A stretch of 64,000 bases of DNA from Flintibacter muris (GTDB lineage Bacteria > Bacillota > Clostridia > Oscillospirales > Oscillospiraceae): assembly GCF_943192995.1 (NCBI RefSeq), contig NZ_CALPCP010000008.1:1-64000 (forward strand). The letters run 5' to 3'. Under the pieces are notes generated by a model. The model made no database searches and had not been told where the DNA came from. It saw only the letters and a list, made by a program, of their open reading frames with translations. The position numbers and the translations under genes were made by a program. Position 1 is the stretch's first letter, and each line of letters begins with the position of its first letter. This document shows, piece by piece, positions 42,087 through 51,194 of this stretch.

Positions 42087-43601
42087 TTACGCGCTGATAA
42101 AGTTCATGCCGGTGCCACGGGAGACGGTCCAGCCCTGGACGGCGGCGTCAGCCAGCTGCTCATAATCCTGGTTTTGCAGGGCGGCGGCGGTATTCTGTTT
42201 CCAGACAGGGTCGTTGGTGGACACATAGTACATGATATGCCAGCCGTACTCGGTCTTGACCAGATCCACATCCCCCTCCTTGCGGGCGGGGTCCAGAGCC
42301 CAGTTCTTGAAAGCCTCCACATAGCTGGAGCCGGCGGCGATATTGGAGATCAGGCCGCCGTTGGCGGCGGAGCCGCTGTCGTCGCTGTTGGCGGAGGCCA
42401 GAGTGATAAAGGAGTCCTCAGTGGCCTCCCCCGCCTTCCACTCGTCCAGCAGGGACTGGGCCTTCCGCTCAGCCTCGTCGTACTGCTCCTGGGTGGGATC
42501 GGTGGTGGTGGAGTCGCCGGCCCGGACCAGCAGGTGGCGCACGTCGTGGGTCTGCTCCTGGTTCAGCTCGCGGCCCTCAAAGCGGAGCACGTAGTAATAA
42601 TAGTAGGTGTCGCCCCCGTCCTCAAGCAGGGTGATGTCCCCGGCCTTGCGCTGGCTGTCAATCAGCCAGTCGGCGTAGGCGAAGTAGGCCAGCTCGGAGT
42701 AGGTGGCGCTGCTGCCGGTAGAGGAGCTGTACAGCCGGTCGCTGTACTCCTCAATCAGGTCGTCATAGTCCGTGCCGGACTCCAGCTTGGCCTGGACCTC
42801 CTCGGCCAAAACCTTCTGCTCGGCCTTCATGGTTTCCAGCTCGGCGGCCTGCTCCTCGGCGGTGCGATCAATGGGGTTGCCGTCCGCGTCGGCGGTGGAC
42901 AGGGTGCAGCGGAAAGTGATCTGGGAGTAGGTGATGGTGTCCATCTGGTCGGCGTGCTCCTGGTAGTAGGCCTGGTAGTCGGCGTCGGAGTGCTCAATGG
43001 CATCTACCTTGGTCTGGGCGTAGTCGCTGGCCAGAAACTCCATGTTGAGGAGGGATACCAGCCTGTCATAGGTCATATAATTGCCAAAACTCCCCCGGAT
43101 AAAGGCGTCCCGGCTGGCGTAGCCGTAGCTGATCCAGGCGGTCTCCAGCTGGGCCAGGGTGGTATTCAGGTTGGTCTGGGACTCCTGAGAGAGGGTGTAG
43201 CCCTCGTCCCTGGCCTGCTGGGCCAGGGCGGTGTTCCGGGTCAGCTGCTGGACGGCCTGGTCCATCAGGTAGTCGTACCAGGTCTGGCCGGTGGCCTCGT
43301 CGTAGACCTGCTTTTTCGCGGAGGTGCTGGAGTCGAAGCGGTAATACTGGGCGTTTTCAGAGTAAATGCTGTTGTAGTAATACTGCAAGTCGGCGGCGGT
43401 GTACTTGGTGCCGTTGACGTCCAGGGCGGTCATGCTGCGCTGGAGGATGCCGCTGCGCCAGAACATGGCGGCCACGGCGGCAATGACCACCACCACGGCG
43501 ACCACAGTGTAAATGGCCGTGGACCGGCGGTCTTTCTGTTCCTCCTGACGGCGTTTTTCATCCCGTTCAGCCCGGGTCTGGGCTTTTTTCTCTGCACTCA
43601 C
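42087..43601 (-). CDS. Membrane-anchored parvulin-type foldase (PrsA-like)
   Basis: A 504-residue protein with a charged cytoplasmic start, one membrane helix (about 28-48, TAIYTVVAVVVVIAAVAAMF) and a large extracytoplasmic part. SurA/PrsA-like N- and C-regions flank a rotamase domain near the end (VRHLLVRAG, GGLISNIAAGSSYVEAF, VKTEYGWHIMYY). It should help fold exported proteins, such as the S-layer protein, outside the membrane. Unlike PrsA it is not a lipoprotein. The start is GTG 43601. A structured RNA candidate lies upstream in the same direction and ends in a terminator. Confidence 0.82.
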   Translation of the reverse strand: MSAEKKAQTRAERDEKRRQEEQKDRRSTAIYTVVAVVVVIAAVAAMFWRSGILQRSMTALDVNGTKYTAADLQYYYNSIYSENAQYYRFDSSTSAKKQVYDEATGQTWYDYLMDQAVQQLTRNTALAQQARDEGYTLSQESQTNLNTTLAQLETAWISYGYASRDAFIRGSFGNYMTYDRLVSLLNMEFLASDYAQTKVDAIEHSDADYQAYYQEHADQMDTITYSQITFRCTLSTADADGNPIDRTAEEQAAELETMKAEQKVLAEEVQAKLESGTDYDDLIEEYSDRLYSSSTGSSATYSELAYFAYADWLIDSQRKAGDITLLEDGGDTYYYYYVLRFEGRELNQEQTHDVRHLLVRAGDSTTTDPTQEQYDEAERKAQSLLDEWKAGEATEDSFITLASANSDDSGSAANGGLISNIAAGSSYVEAFKNWALDPARKEGDVDLVKTEYGWHIMYYVSTNDPVWKQNTAAALQNQDYEQLADAAVQGWTVSRGTGMNFISA

Positions 43602-43756
43602 GGTTGATTCAGTCCTCTCATTGTTTCAGTTGTGTCAATCGAAGATGCCGGGAAGGGCATTTCCGAAACATTATACTAAAAAGCGCCTCCGATTGCAAGA
43701 GGGCGGGTGGAGTTTTACACATTATTTAAATATGGCGCAAATTTAATAACCGCCAT

Positions 43757-43975
43757 AGAAAAGACCGCGGCACAGATGCCGCGGCCCAAATGCTGGGGTC
43801 ACTATGGCTTTTTATACCCCGCTCTGGCCGTGTGGACCCGTTTAAAACCTGCACGTAATGGCAGGTGGGTCGCCTCCACTGCGTTTTACTGCTTCCAACG
43901 TCCAGCTGACCTCATAAGGGGGCCGGGAGGCCTGCAAGCCGCGCAGTGAGGTGGGCGTCCCGTTTTAGAAATGTG
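43757..43975 (-). ncRNA. Structured RNA candidate upstream of the foldase
   Basis: The minus-strand sequence from about 43975 to 43757 has no reading frame but folds well. It can form a 10-bp stem (CCTCACTGCG / CGCAGTG-AGG) enclosing about 60 bases with smaller hairpins, then GACCC...CCTGC-6-GCAGG...GGGTC, then GGGGT / ACCCC, and finally a terminator (CCGCGGCA / TGCCGCGG followed by TCTTTTCT). It could be a free-standing RNA such as 6S, or a leader with attenuation of the foldase gene. I could not match it to known riboswitch or SRP signatures. Confidence 0.55.
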
Positions 43976-44035
43976 GGTTTAAAAGAGCCCATCACGCACC
44001 GAGCAGGAAGTATAAAGAGACCAAAGGGCTTGGGG

Positions 44036-44353
44036 TCAGCTCTCCTCGTCCTCATCCTGGAAAAAGCGCTCCATAAACAGCTCATACACCGTGTCCAGTT
44101 CCTCGTCAGAGTCCAGGGTGGACAGCAGCTCCTCGCCGTTTTCCTCGATTGCCTTCATGATGACCAGGCCGTACTCCTCGTCGTCGGCGTCCACGTCCTT
44201 GGGCTGGCCGGAGGCTTCATCCTCCTCCACGGCGGGGAACATGGCGTAGTAGGTGACCCCCTGATGCTCCAGGGTATCCACCAGCTCCAGCTCAAAGTCG
44301 TTGCCGTCCTCATCCGTGACGGTGATAAAGTCGGGGCCGAAGTTCTCTTCCAT
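44036..44353 (-). CDS. DUF1292 (YrzB-like) acidic protein
   Basis: A 105-residue, very acidic protein of the DUF1292 family common in Firmicutes. The signature is ITVTDEDGNDFELELVDTLEHQG followed by YYAMFP and later YGLVIMKAIEENGEE. Its function is unknown; homologues often sit beside ruvX and the mreB-type core genes. I start at ATG 44353 (MEENFGPD) with AGGAGG ten bases upstream. It stands alone here. Confidence 0.88.
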   Translation of the reverse strand: MEENFGPDFITVTDEDGNDFELELVDTLEHQGVTYYAMFPAVEEDEASGQPKDVDADDEEYGLVIMKAIEENGEELLSTLDSDEELDTVYELFMERFFQDEDEES

Positions 44354-44639
44354 AGATGGACGTCCTCCTGTCATTTTGTGCTTTTATTTTACCCCGTTGT
44401 CGGGAAAAATGCAATAGGGGAGAGCAGGTAAATTTTAAGAAACTTTGAAGATTGCGCCTTTAAACTGATTATGGGTGGACAAGAATGAAAAATCTGGTAT
44501 AATACTTATGCTGGGTTTACTATAGCCGCAGTGTTGTCTATATAGGCTTGGCGCGGTTCAAGCAAACATCCGGGCGGACGGTGTCCGTCCAAGACCGCCG
44601 GAAGAGGGAAGCTCCCCTGACCGGCTGGAGGTATTTAAC
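44354..44639. other. Divergent intergenic region and PBP leader
   Basis: 285 bp. It holds the plus-strand promoter at 44476-44503 and a leader of about 130 bases with a GGACGG-TGT-CCGTCC hairpin before the penicillin-binding protein start. Confidence 0.5.
44476..44503 (+). promoter_or_regulatory. Promoter of the penicillin-binding protein gene
   Basis: TGGACA (44476-44481) and TATAAT (44498-44503) with a 16-base spacer. Confidence 0.65.
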
Positions 44640-47369
44640 GTGTCTGATTACAATGAACATTCCTCACTGTATGAAAACAGCGACTATCCGTCCCGCCGCC
44701 AGGCGCCCTCCCGGCGCTCCTCGGGGGGAGCCCGCCAGGCGCCCAACGCGCCAAAGAAGCGCCGCAGGAAAAAGAAGCGGGGCGGCGTCACCGCGGGCCG
44801 GGTGATCGGCTGGTTTTTCAAGGTGCTGGGCACCCTGATCCTCATCGGGCTGTGTACCGGTTCACTGCTGGCCTGCTTTGCTATGGTGTACATCAACGAG
44901 GTCATTATCCCCATTGCCGACGTAAGCCCGGATGACTTCTCCTGGAACGAGGACAGCATCATGTACTACCAGGACAAGAACACCGGGCAGTATGTGGAGA
45001 TGACCAAGCTGAACAACATCACCAGCTCGGTGTGGGTGGACTACGACGAGATCCCCGAGGACCTGATTAACGCCGCCGTGGCCATTGAGGACAAGCGCTT
45101 CTGGACCCATCCCGGTGTGGACTGGCGGCGGACGGCCTATGCGGTATACTCCATGTTTACCGGCAAGGAAATCTCCGGCGGCTCCACCATCACCCAGCAG
45201 CTGCTGAAAAACACCACCAACTACAACGAGACCACCGTTAAACGGAAAATCACCGAGATTATACGCGCCCTCCGCTTTACCCAGAACAACTCCAAAGAAG
45301 ATACCCTGATGTACTACCTGAACGTGATCCCCCTGGGCAGCAAGTACAAGGGGGTGGGCGCCGCCGCTCTGGGCTACTTCGGCAAGCCGGTGTCTGAGCT
45401 CACCCTGGCCGAGTGCGCCAGCCTGATTGGCATCACCAACAACCCCTCCAAATACGGCCCCTATTCCTTCAGCCGCTCCCAGGGCTTTAACACCGACGAA
45501 ATCTGGACTGCCCGGCAGTGGAACAAGTACCGGCAGGAGGTCATCCTCAACCAGATGCTGGAGCAGGAGTATATCACCCGGGCGGAGTATGACGAGGCCG
45601 TGGCTCAGGAGCTGGTCTTTGTCAAGGACCTGGGGGAGGGAAACACCGACGAGCTCTATTCCTGGTATGAGGAAACCGTGGTTTCCGACGTCTATGACAT
45701 CATGGCGGACAAGTACCAGTGGTCCAGGGAGCTGACCCAGATGGCCATGCAGCGGGGCGGCCTGCGCATCTACACCTGCTATGACCCCGACGCCCAGGCC
45801 ATTGTGGACGAGATCTACACCAACCGGGAAAACCTGGACTACACCTCCAAGGACGGCCAGCAGATGCAGTCCACCATCGCCATCATTGAGAATGACACGG
45901 GCAATCTGGTGGCCATTGCCGGTCAGTTTGGGGAGAAAACCGTCAAATTCGGCAGCAACTACGCCAACGACGGCCACCGCCAGCCCGGCTCCTCCTTCAA
46001 GCCCCTGGCGGTCTACTCCCCGGCGCTGGAGTTCAATTTGCTCAACCCCTACTCCGTACTGGACGACTACCCCTATCAGATGATGGGCGGCAAGGCCTGG
46101 CCTCTGAACTCGGGCACCACCACCTACCGGGGCCACCTGACCATGCGTGAGGGCCTGATGCGGTCGCTGAACACGGTGGCGGTGCGCATTATGCTGGACT
46201 ACGTCACCCCGGAGGAGAGCTTCAAGTTCGTCCAGGACCGCTACCACATTGACCTGGAGGAGGGCCGCATGGTAAGGGGCGAGTGGAAGACGGACATGAC
46301 CTCCTCCCTGGCCATGGGCGGCCTCACCGACGGCACCAATGTCCGGGATATGGCTGAGGCCTACTCGGTCTTCCCCAACAACGGCGTGTATCAGGGTTCC
46401 CGCACTGTGCTGAAAATCACCCAGCTGGTGGACGGCCAGGAGGTCCTCCTGGTGGACAACGAGCTGGAGCAGGAGCCGGTCATCAAGCAGACCACCGCCT
46501 GGTATATGAACGACATGATGCAGCACGTGTTCGACGCCGCCGGCACCGCCTACGGCCTGGACATCAAGGGCCAGCATGCCGCCGGCAAGACGGGCACCAC
46601 CAGCGAGAACTTTGACCGATGGTTTGCCGGTTACACCCCCTACTACACCGCCGTGGTCTGGGTGGGCTATGAGAACCCCTACAAGATGAGCCTGGCGGGT
46701 AAAAACCCCGCCGCCGTGCTGTGGAACAAGGTGATGGTCCCCCTCCATGAGGGCCTGCCCGACAAAAACTATGACGATCCCGGCGGACGGCGCACCATCA
46801 ACTACTGTATGGACAGCGGTTATCTGGCCACCGAGTACTGCGCCATGGACCCCCGGGGCAGCCGGGTGGCCTCGGGCAGTATCTTCCCGGAGAGCTTCCC
46901 CGAGGGACAAAATTGCCCCTACCACACCGCCGAGACGGTAATTACCATCTGCGTGGACTGTCCCGTGCTGGATGACAGCGGCAAGGAGACCGGCCTGTAC
47001 TACCAGGCGGGAGAGTTCTGCCCGGAGGAGAGCCAAAAGCAGATCTGTCTGCCCAATTTCGGCAGGGAGCAGCTTGGAACCGCTGTGGCCGGGGACGCCC
47101 AGTGGGACTATGAGACAGCTGCCAGCTATGGAACATGTACCCTCCACACCAGTGAGCCTGTGACAGAACCGGATGACCCCTTTGAGCCCGGCACCACCAC
47201 AGACCCCAACAGTCCTTTGATTCCCAACTTCCCCATTCCCGGCGGTACAGCCACAGACCCCGGCAATTCCGGCACCACCCAGCCTGATGACCCCGGCGGC
47301 GTGACTAACCCCACAGACCCGGATGAGCCCCACGATCCCCCTCCGCCGCCCGGCGTGATGGTGGGGTAG
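44640..47369 (+). CDS. Class A penicillin-binding protein (PBP1A type)
   Basis: A 909-residue bifunctional wall synthase. A basic cytoplasmic tail (RRRKKKR) and one membrane helix (about 60-85) precede the GT51 glycosyltransferase (AAVAIEDKRFWTHPGVDW, GGSTITQQLLKN, and RKITEIIRAL). The transpeptidase has the Ser451-Ser-Phe-Lys454 box (PGSSFKPL), SLN in MRSLNTVAV, and KTG at 650-652. The C-terminus is a Pro/Gly/Thr/Asp-rich tail that probably sits in the wall. The start is GTG at 44640 behind GGAGG. It forms its own transcription unit. Confidence 0.95.
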   Translation: MSDYNEHSSLYENSDYPSRRQAPSRRSSGGARQAPNAPKKRRRKKKRGGVTAGRVIGWFFKVLGTLILIGLCTGSLLACFAMVYINEVIIPIADVSPDDFSWNEDSIMYYQDKNTGQYVEMTKLNNITSSVWVDYDEIPEDLINAAVAIEDKRFWTHPGVDWRRTAYAVYSMFTGKEISGGSTITQQLLKNTTNYNETTVKRKITEIIRALRFTQNNSKEDTLMYYLNVIPLGSKYKGVGAAALGYFGKPVSELTLAECASLIGITNNPSKYGPYSFSRSQGFNTDEIWTARQWNKYRQEVILNQMLEQEYITRAEYDEAVAQELVFVKDLGEGNTDELYSWYEETVVSDVYDIMADKYQWSRELTQMAMQRGGLRIYTCYDPDAQAIVDEIYTNRENLDYTSKDGQQMQSTIAIIENDTGNLVAIAGQFGEKTVKFGSNYANDGHRQPGSSFKPLAVYSPALEFNLLNPYSVLDDYPYQMMGGKAWPLNSGTTTYRGHLTMREGLMRSLNTVAVRIMLDYVTPEESFKFVQDRYHIDLEEGRMVRGEWKTDMTSSLAMGGLTDGTNVRDMAEAYSVFPNNGVYQGSRTVLKITQLVDGQEVLLVDNELEQEPVIKQTTAWYMNDMMQHVFDAAGTAYGLDIKGQHAAGKTGTTSENFDRWFAGYTPYYTAVVWVGYENPYKMSLAGKNPAAVLWNKVMVPLHEGLPDKNYDDPGGRRTINYCMDSGYLATEYCAMDPRGSRVASGSIFPESFPEGQNCPYHTAETVITICVDCPVLDDSGKETGLYYQAGEFCPEESQKQICLPNFGREQLGTAVAGDAQWDYETAASYGTCTLHTSEPVTEPDDPFEPGTTTDPNSPLIPNFPIPGGTATDPGNSGTTQPDDPGGVTNPTDPDEPHDPPPPPGVMVG

Positions 47370-47383
47370 AAGACCAATTCTCC

Positions 47384-47412
47384 AGCGCCGCGGACAGCTG
47401 TCTGCGGCGCTT
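47384..47412 (+). terminator. Weak terminator-like hairpin
   Basis: AGCGCCGC / GCGGCGCT stem just after the penicillin-binding protein gene; the following sequence is only modestly T-rich. Confidence 0.5.
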
Positions 47413-47495
47413 CTGTCTGCGGTGACTGTAAAAAATGACAAAAACAGCCTGTTTTATTCAGGGAAAGTTCCACAATTAAGACGATGCTTTTTGTG

Positions 47496-47524
47496 TTGCG
47501 GCCAGAGGCGGGATATGATACAAT
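47496..47524 (+). promoter_or_regulatory. Promoter of the ACT protein-hom unit
   Basis: TTGCGG (47496-47501) and TACAAT (47519-47524) with a 17-base spacer. Confidence 0.55.
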
Positions 47525-47591
47525 AGACCACGGCTTAAAAACAAATGACCGCGCAACACGGACAGTGTTCGGATGCGGACGGGAGGAGACT

Positions 47592-48032
47592 ATGAGCGAG
47601 CCGGCAAAGTATTTTATTGTGGAGGCCCGGGCCATGCCGGAGATATTCCGGAAGGTGGCCGAGGCCAAACGGCTGCTGGAGACGGGGGAGGAGAAGACCG
47701 TCAACGCCGCCGCCCAGGCGGTGGAGATCAGCCGCAGTGCTTTTTATAAATATAAGGATGCGGTGCGGCCCTTTAACGACATGCTCCATGGCCGCATTGT
47801 CACCTTTCAGGTGATGCTGAAGGATGAGCCGGGCGCTCTGTCCGGGGCGCTGAATGTGCTGGCGGACACCGGAGTGAACATCCTCACCATCAACCAGAAC
47901 ATCCCGGTAAACGGTTGCGCCGTGGTTACCATGACAGCGGAGACCTCCGCCCTCCAGAACTCCCTGGAGGAGGTGCTGGCCAACCTGTCAGCCGGCCCCG
48001 GGGTCATTAAATGCGAGATTCTGGCGGGGTAG
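47592..48032 (+). CDS. pheB: ACT-domain protein (PheB/UPF0735-like)
   Basis: A 146-residue protein with an N-terminal helix-turn-helix-like region (AAAQAVEISRSAFYKYKDAV) and a C-terminal ACT domain (about 70-146, VTFQVMLKDEPGALSGALNVLADTG). ACT domains bind amino acids and control their synthesis. I start at ATG 47592 behind GGGAGGAG. It lies upstream of hom, as its homologues do in many Firmicutes, so it may tune threonine/methionine synthesis; the exact role is not settled. Confidence 0.88.
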   Translation: MSEPAKYFIVEARAMPEIFRKVAEAKRLLETGEEKTVNAAAQAVEISRSAFYKYKDAVRPFNDMLHGRIVTFQVMLKDEPGALSGALNVLADTGVNILTINQNIPVNGCAVVTMTAETSALQNSLEEVLANLSAGPGVIKCEILAG

Positions 48033-48038
48033 CATAAT

Positions 48039-48177
48039 AGCCACCCTTCGCAAAGGGAGGGGGACCGCCGGCTAAGCCGGTGGTGGAGGGTTTTCCTTCA
48101 GCAGTGTGCTGTATTTTAGGGGGAAACCCCCAGTCATCCGCTTCGCGGATGCCAGCCCCCTTTGCGAAGGGGGCCTT
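48039..48177. repeat. REP-like structured repeat, copy C
   Basis: CCACCCTTCGCAAAGGGAGG, variable hairpin CCGCCGGCTAAGCCGGTGG, GGAGGGTTTTCCTT...GGGGGAAACCCCC, CATCCGCTTCGCGGATG, and closing CCCCCTTTGCGAAGGGGG. It stands between pheB and hom. Confidence 0.85.
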
Positions 48178-48221
48178 GTGAAGCGGGAACGAACAACATT
48201 TTAGGATAAGGAGAAAAAGCA

Positions 48222-49433
48222 ATGGTAAACGTAGCGATTTTGGGATTTGGCACTGTGGGCTCCGGAGTGGCAGAGGTGCTCACCACCAACGGCGGGCTTA
48301 TTGACCACCGGGTAGATGATCTGGTGCGGCTGAAATACATTGTGGACGTGCGGGATTTTCCGAACAGCCCCTATAAGGAGCTGTTCGTGAAGGACTTCGC
48401 CGTAATTGAGAACGACCCCCAGGTGGACATTGTGGTGGAGACCATTGGCGGGGCCACAATCGCCCGGGAATTTACCACCCGGGCCCTGAAAGCGGGCAAG
48501 AGCGTGGTTACCTCCAACAAGGAGCTGGTGGCCACCCACGGCTATGAGCTGCTCCAGCTGGCGAAGGAGCACGGGTGCAGCTACCTCTTTGAGGCCAGCG
48601 TGGGCGGGGGCATCCCCATCCTGCGCCCCCTCACCTCCTGCCTGGCCGCCAACGAGCTGGAGCAGGTCACCGGCATCCTCAACGGCACCACCAACTATAT
48701 TCTCACCCGGATGATTAAGGCGGGCCTCACCTTCGACCAGGCCCTGGCCGAGGCCCAGGCCAACGGCTACGCCGAGAAGGACCCCACTGCCGACGTGGAC
48801 GGCCACGACGCCTGCCGCAAGATCTGCATCCTGGCCGCCCTGGCTTTCGGACGGCATGTCTACCCGGATCAGGTGACCACCGAAGGCATCCGGGGGGTCA
48901 CCCTGGAGGACGTGGCCTACGCCGACTCGGTGGGGTATAAGATCAAGCTGCTGGGCCGGGCGATCCGCCAGCCTGAGGGCAGGGTGTGCGCCTTTGTTGC
49001 CCCCCACCTGGTTTCCAGAGAGAATCCCCTGTCCGGAGTGGAGGACGTGTTCAACGCCATCGCCGTCACCGGCAACGCCATTGGCGATGTGATGTTCTAT
49101 GGCCGGGGAGCGGGCAAGCTGCCCACCGCCTCCGCCGTGGTGGCCGACGTGATCGATATCGCCAAGGACCTGAAAAAGGACCGGCACAACGGCTGGGAGG
49201 AGGGCGCGTCCGATTTGGTAGTGTCCGCCGTTGGCCTGGCTTCCCCCTGGTATGTCCGGGCCCAGCTGTCCGCTGGCGAGGCCAGGGAACGCTGCGGTGA
49301 CGTCCAGCTGCTGGCCCGCAGCGGCGCTCCCGCCGGTGAGACCGCCTTCCTCACCGCGCCTATGACCGAGCCGGAGATTCTGGAGAAGCTGGCCGGAGTG
49401 GATGTGAGCTCCCGGTTCCGGGTGCTGGTCTGA
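48222..49433 (+). CDS. hom: Homoserine dehydrogenase
   Basis: Reduces aspartate semialdehyde to homoserine on the path to threonine and methionine. The 403-residue protein has the Rossmann motif VAILGFGTVGSGVAEVL, SNKELVATHG, the central AsvGGGIPIL block (EASVGGGIPI), NGTTNYIL and the catalytic Lys/Asp region DPTADVDGHDACRKICILA. The C-terminal ACT-like part follows. AAGGAG precedes the ATG. With lysC downstream and pheB upstream it forms an aspartate-family group. Confidence 0.97.
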   Translation: MVNVAILGFGTVGSGVAEVLTTNGGLIDHRVDDLVRLKYIVDVRDFPNSPYKELFVKDFAVIENDPQVDIVVETIGGATIAREFTTRALKAGKSVVTSNKELVATHGYELLQLAKEHGCSYLFEASVGGGIPILRPLTSCLAANELEQVTGILNGTTNYILTRMIKAGLTFDQALAEAQANGYAEKDPTADVDGHDACRKICILAALAFGRHVYPDQVTTEGIRGVTLEDVAYADSVGYKIKLLGRAIRQPEGRVCAFVAPHLVSRENPLSGVEDVFNAIAVTGNAIGDVMFYGRGAGKLPTASAVVADVIDIAKDLKKDRHNGWEEGASDLVVSAVGLASPWYVRAQLSAGEARERCGDVQLLARSGAPAGETAFLTAPMTEPEILEKLAGVDVSSRFRVLV

Positions 49434-49445
49434 GAGAATAGAATG

Positions 49446-49596
49446 TAGGGGCCGGCGATCCCGGCGGCCCGCTGTGCCCAGATGCTGCTGCGCGGCTCGT
49501 TTGCGCGAAGCGGCCCGATATGCCCGATTACTGCTGCGTGGTCCGCCTGCGCGAAGCGGCGTGCCGGGGGCGTCGCGCCCTACGATGCGAATTTTT
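49446..49596. repeat. Second type of intergenic repeat
   Basis: Opens GTAGGGGCCGGCGATCCCGG and closes GGGCGTCGCGCCCTACG, with an internal near-duplicate (TGCTGCGCGGC...GCGCGAAGCGGC and CTGCTGCGTGGT...GCGCGAAGCGGC). It has the look of the dispersed GTAGGGGC...GCCCTAC elements of gut Firmicutes. Only one copy is in this window. Confidence 0.6.
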
Positions 49597-49625
49597 ATCT
49601 CAAACCTTTAGGGGGAATACCATAC

Positions 49626-50849
49626 ATGGCACTGATTGTACAAAAATTCGGCGGAAGCTCGGTGGCCGACGCCGACAAGATCCGCAACGTGGCCCGGATT
49701 GTCACCGAGACCTACCGCAAGGGCCACAGCGTGGTGGTGGTCCTGTCCGCCCAGGGGGACACCACTGACGACCTGATCGCAAAGGCCCATGAGATTCATC
49801 CCGGCGCCTCCCGGCGGGAGATGGATATGCTGCTGGCCACCGGCGAGCAGATCTCCATTGCCCTGTGCGCCATGGCCATTGAACGCATGGGCTACCAGGC
49901 CATCTCGCTCACCGGCTGGCAGGCGGGTATGCTCACTGACTCGGCCTACTCCGCTGCCCGCATCAAGCGGGTGCGCACAGAGCGCATCCAAAAGGAGCTG
50001 GACAAGAAAAAGATCGTACTGGTGGCTGGTTTCCAGGGCATCAATAAGTATGATGACGTCACTACACTGGGCCGTGGGGGGTCCGACACCTCCGCTGTGG
50101 CCCTGGCCACCGCTCTCCACGCCGACCTGTGCCAGATCTACACCGATGTGGATGGCGTCTACACCGCCGACCCCCGCTGCGTCACAGGGGCCCGGAAGCT
50201 GGAGGAGATCACCTATGACGAGATGCTGGAGCTGGCCAGCCTGGGAGCCCAGGTGCTCCACAACCGCTCGGTGGAAATGGCCAAGCGGTATAACGTCAAT
50301 CTGGAGGTGCTGTCCAGCTTTAGCGGCAAGCCCGGTACGAAAGTGAAGGAGGTCGTCAAGACTATGGAAAAAACGCATGTCAGCGGCGTGGCCAAGGACA
50401 AGGATGTGGCCCGCATCGCCCTGATCGGACTGGCCGATCACCCCGGTATCGCCTTTAAAATCTTCTCGCTGCTGGCGAAGAAGAATATCAACGTGGATAT
50501 TATCCTCCAATCTATCGGCAGAGACGGAAGCAAGGATATCAGCTTTACCATAGCCAGAGGGGATGCTCAGGCGGCCAAGGAGCTGATGGAGGAGAGTAAG
50601 GAGAGTATCGGCTGCAAGTCGGTGGAGGTCAACGAGCAGGTGGCCAAGGTATCTATCGTGGGCGCGGGCATGGCCAACAACGCCGGCGTGGCCTGCAAGA
50701 TGTTCGAGGCCCTGTTCTCCGCCGGTATCAACATCAACATGATCTCCACCAGCGAGATCAAGGTGTCCGTCCTGGTGGATGAGCGGGACGCCGACCGGGC
50801 CGTCCAGGCCATCCACGACCGCTTTTTCAGCGAGTTCGGCAACGCATAA
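49626..50849 (+). CDS. lysC: Aspartate kinase
   Basis: Phosphorylates aspartate, the first step to lysine, threonine and methionine. A 407-residue protein with KFGGSSVADADKIRNVA at the start, the catalytic GFQGINKYDDVTTLGRGGSDT and the YTDVDGVYTADPR block, then two ACT domains (about 265-407) for feedback. I start at ATG 49626 behind AGGGGGAA; the longer frame enters a repeat. No lysine riboswitch is visible upstream. Confidence 0.97.
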   Translation: MALIVQKFGGSSVADADKIRNVARIVTETYRKGHSVVVVLSAQGDTTDDLIAKAHEIHPGASRREMDMLLATGEQISIALCAMAIERMGYQAISLTGWQAGMLTDSAYSAARIKRVRTERIQKELDKKKIVLVAGFQGINKYDDVTTLGRGGSDTSAVALATALHADLCQIYTDVDGVYTADPRCVTGARKLEEITYDEMLELASLGAQVLHNRSVEMAKRYNVNLEVLSSFSGKPGTKVKEVVKTMEKTHVSGVAKDKDVARIALIGLADHPGIAFKIFSLLAKKNINVDIILQSIGRDGSKDISFTIARGDAQAAKELMEESKESIGCKSVEVNEQVAKVSIVGAGMANNAGVACKMFEALFSAGININMISTSEIKVSVLVDERDADRAVQAIHDRFFSEFGNA

Positions 50850-50857
50850 ATGGTAAA

Positions 50858-50884
50858 CAGGCCGCCCTTTTGGGGCGGCCTGTA
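50858..50884. terminator. Bidirectional terminator
   Basis: A perfect 10-bp stem (CAGGCCGCCC / GGGCGGCCTG) between the convergent lysC and small membrane protein genes. Confidence 0.82.
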
Positions 50885-50886
50885 AT

Positions 50887-51090
50887 TTATAAGACAAAGA
50901 AGCTGATAACTCCCACAAGTCCCACCAGAATGGACAGCACCCCGCCGAACCGGGTGCTGCCGATGAAGAATTTGGAGGGGGTTCCGACGGCGTCGCTCCG
51001 TAAACCTTCTTGCAGCTCGTAGACGAACTCTGGGGAGAACGCCATAACCAGGCCGGCAAAGATAAGAATGATGCTGAGAATCAGATACAT
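50887..51090 (-). CDS. Small two-helix membrane protein
   Basis: A 67-residue protein with a membrane helix at each end (YLILSIILIFAGLVMAF and GGVLSILVGLVGVISFFVL) and a short polar loop between. I start at ATG 51090 because GGGAGG lies just upstream; the longer frame is unsupported. I do not recognise a defined family or function. It converges with lysC and diverges from tatD. Confidence 0.7.
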   Translation of the reverse strand: MYLILSIILIFAGLVMAFSPEFVYELQEGLRSDAVGTPSKFFIGSTRFGGVLSILVGLVGVISFFVL

Positions 51091-51194
51091 AATGCCGCCT
51101 CCCTTGATTTTTCTTCTCTGGTGGAGTATACTGCCTATATTGTAACAGCCCTCCGGCTTTTCTGTCAAGCCGGTTGTATCAGGAGGTATGTGCC

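Noticed and set aside
43757-43975. SRP RNA, tmRNA or RNase P RNA
   Set aside because: The SRP loop GGAAGGAAGCAG with its GGAA tetraloop, the tmRNA ends and the RNase P core are all absent, although part of the sequence (GGTCAGCTGG, GGAAGCAG) first looked like SRP RNA.
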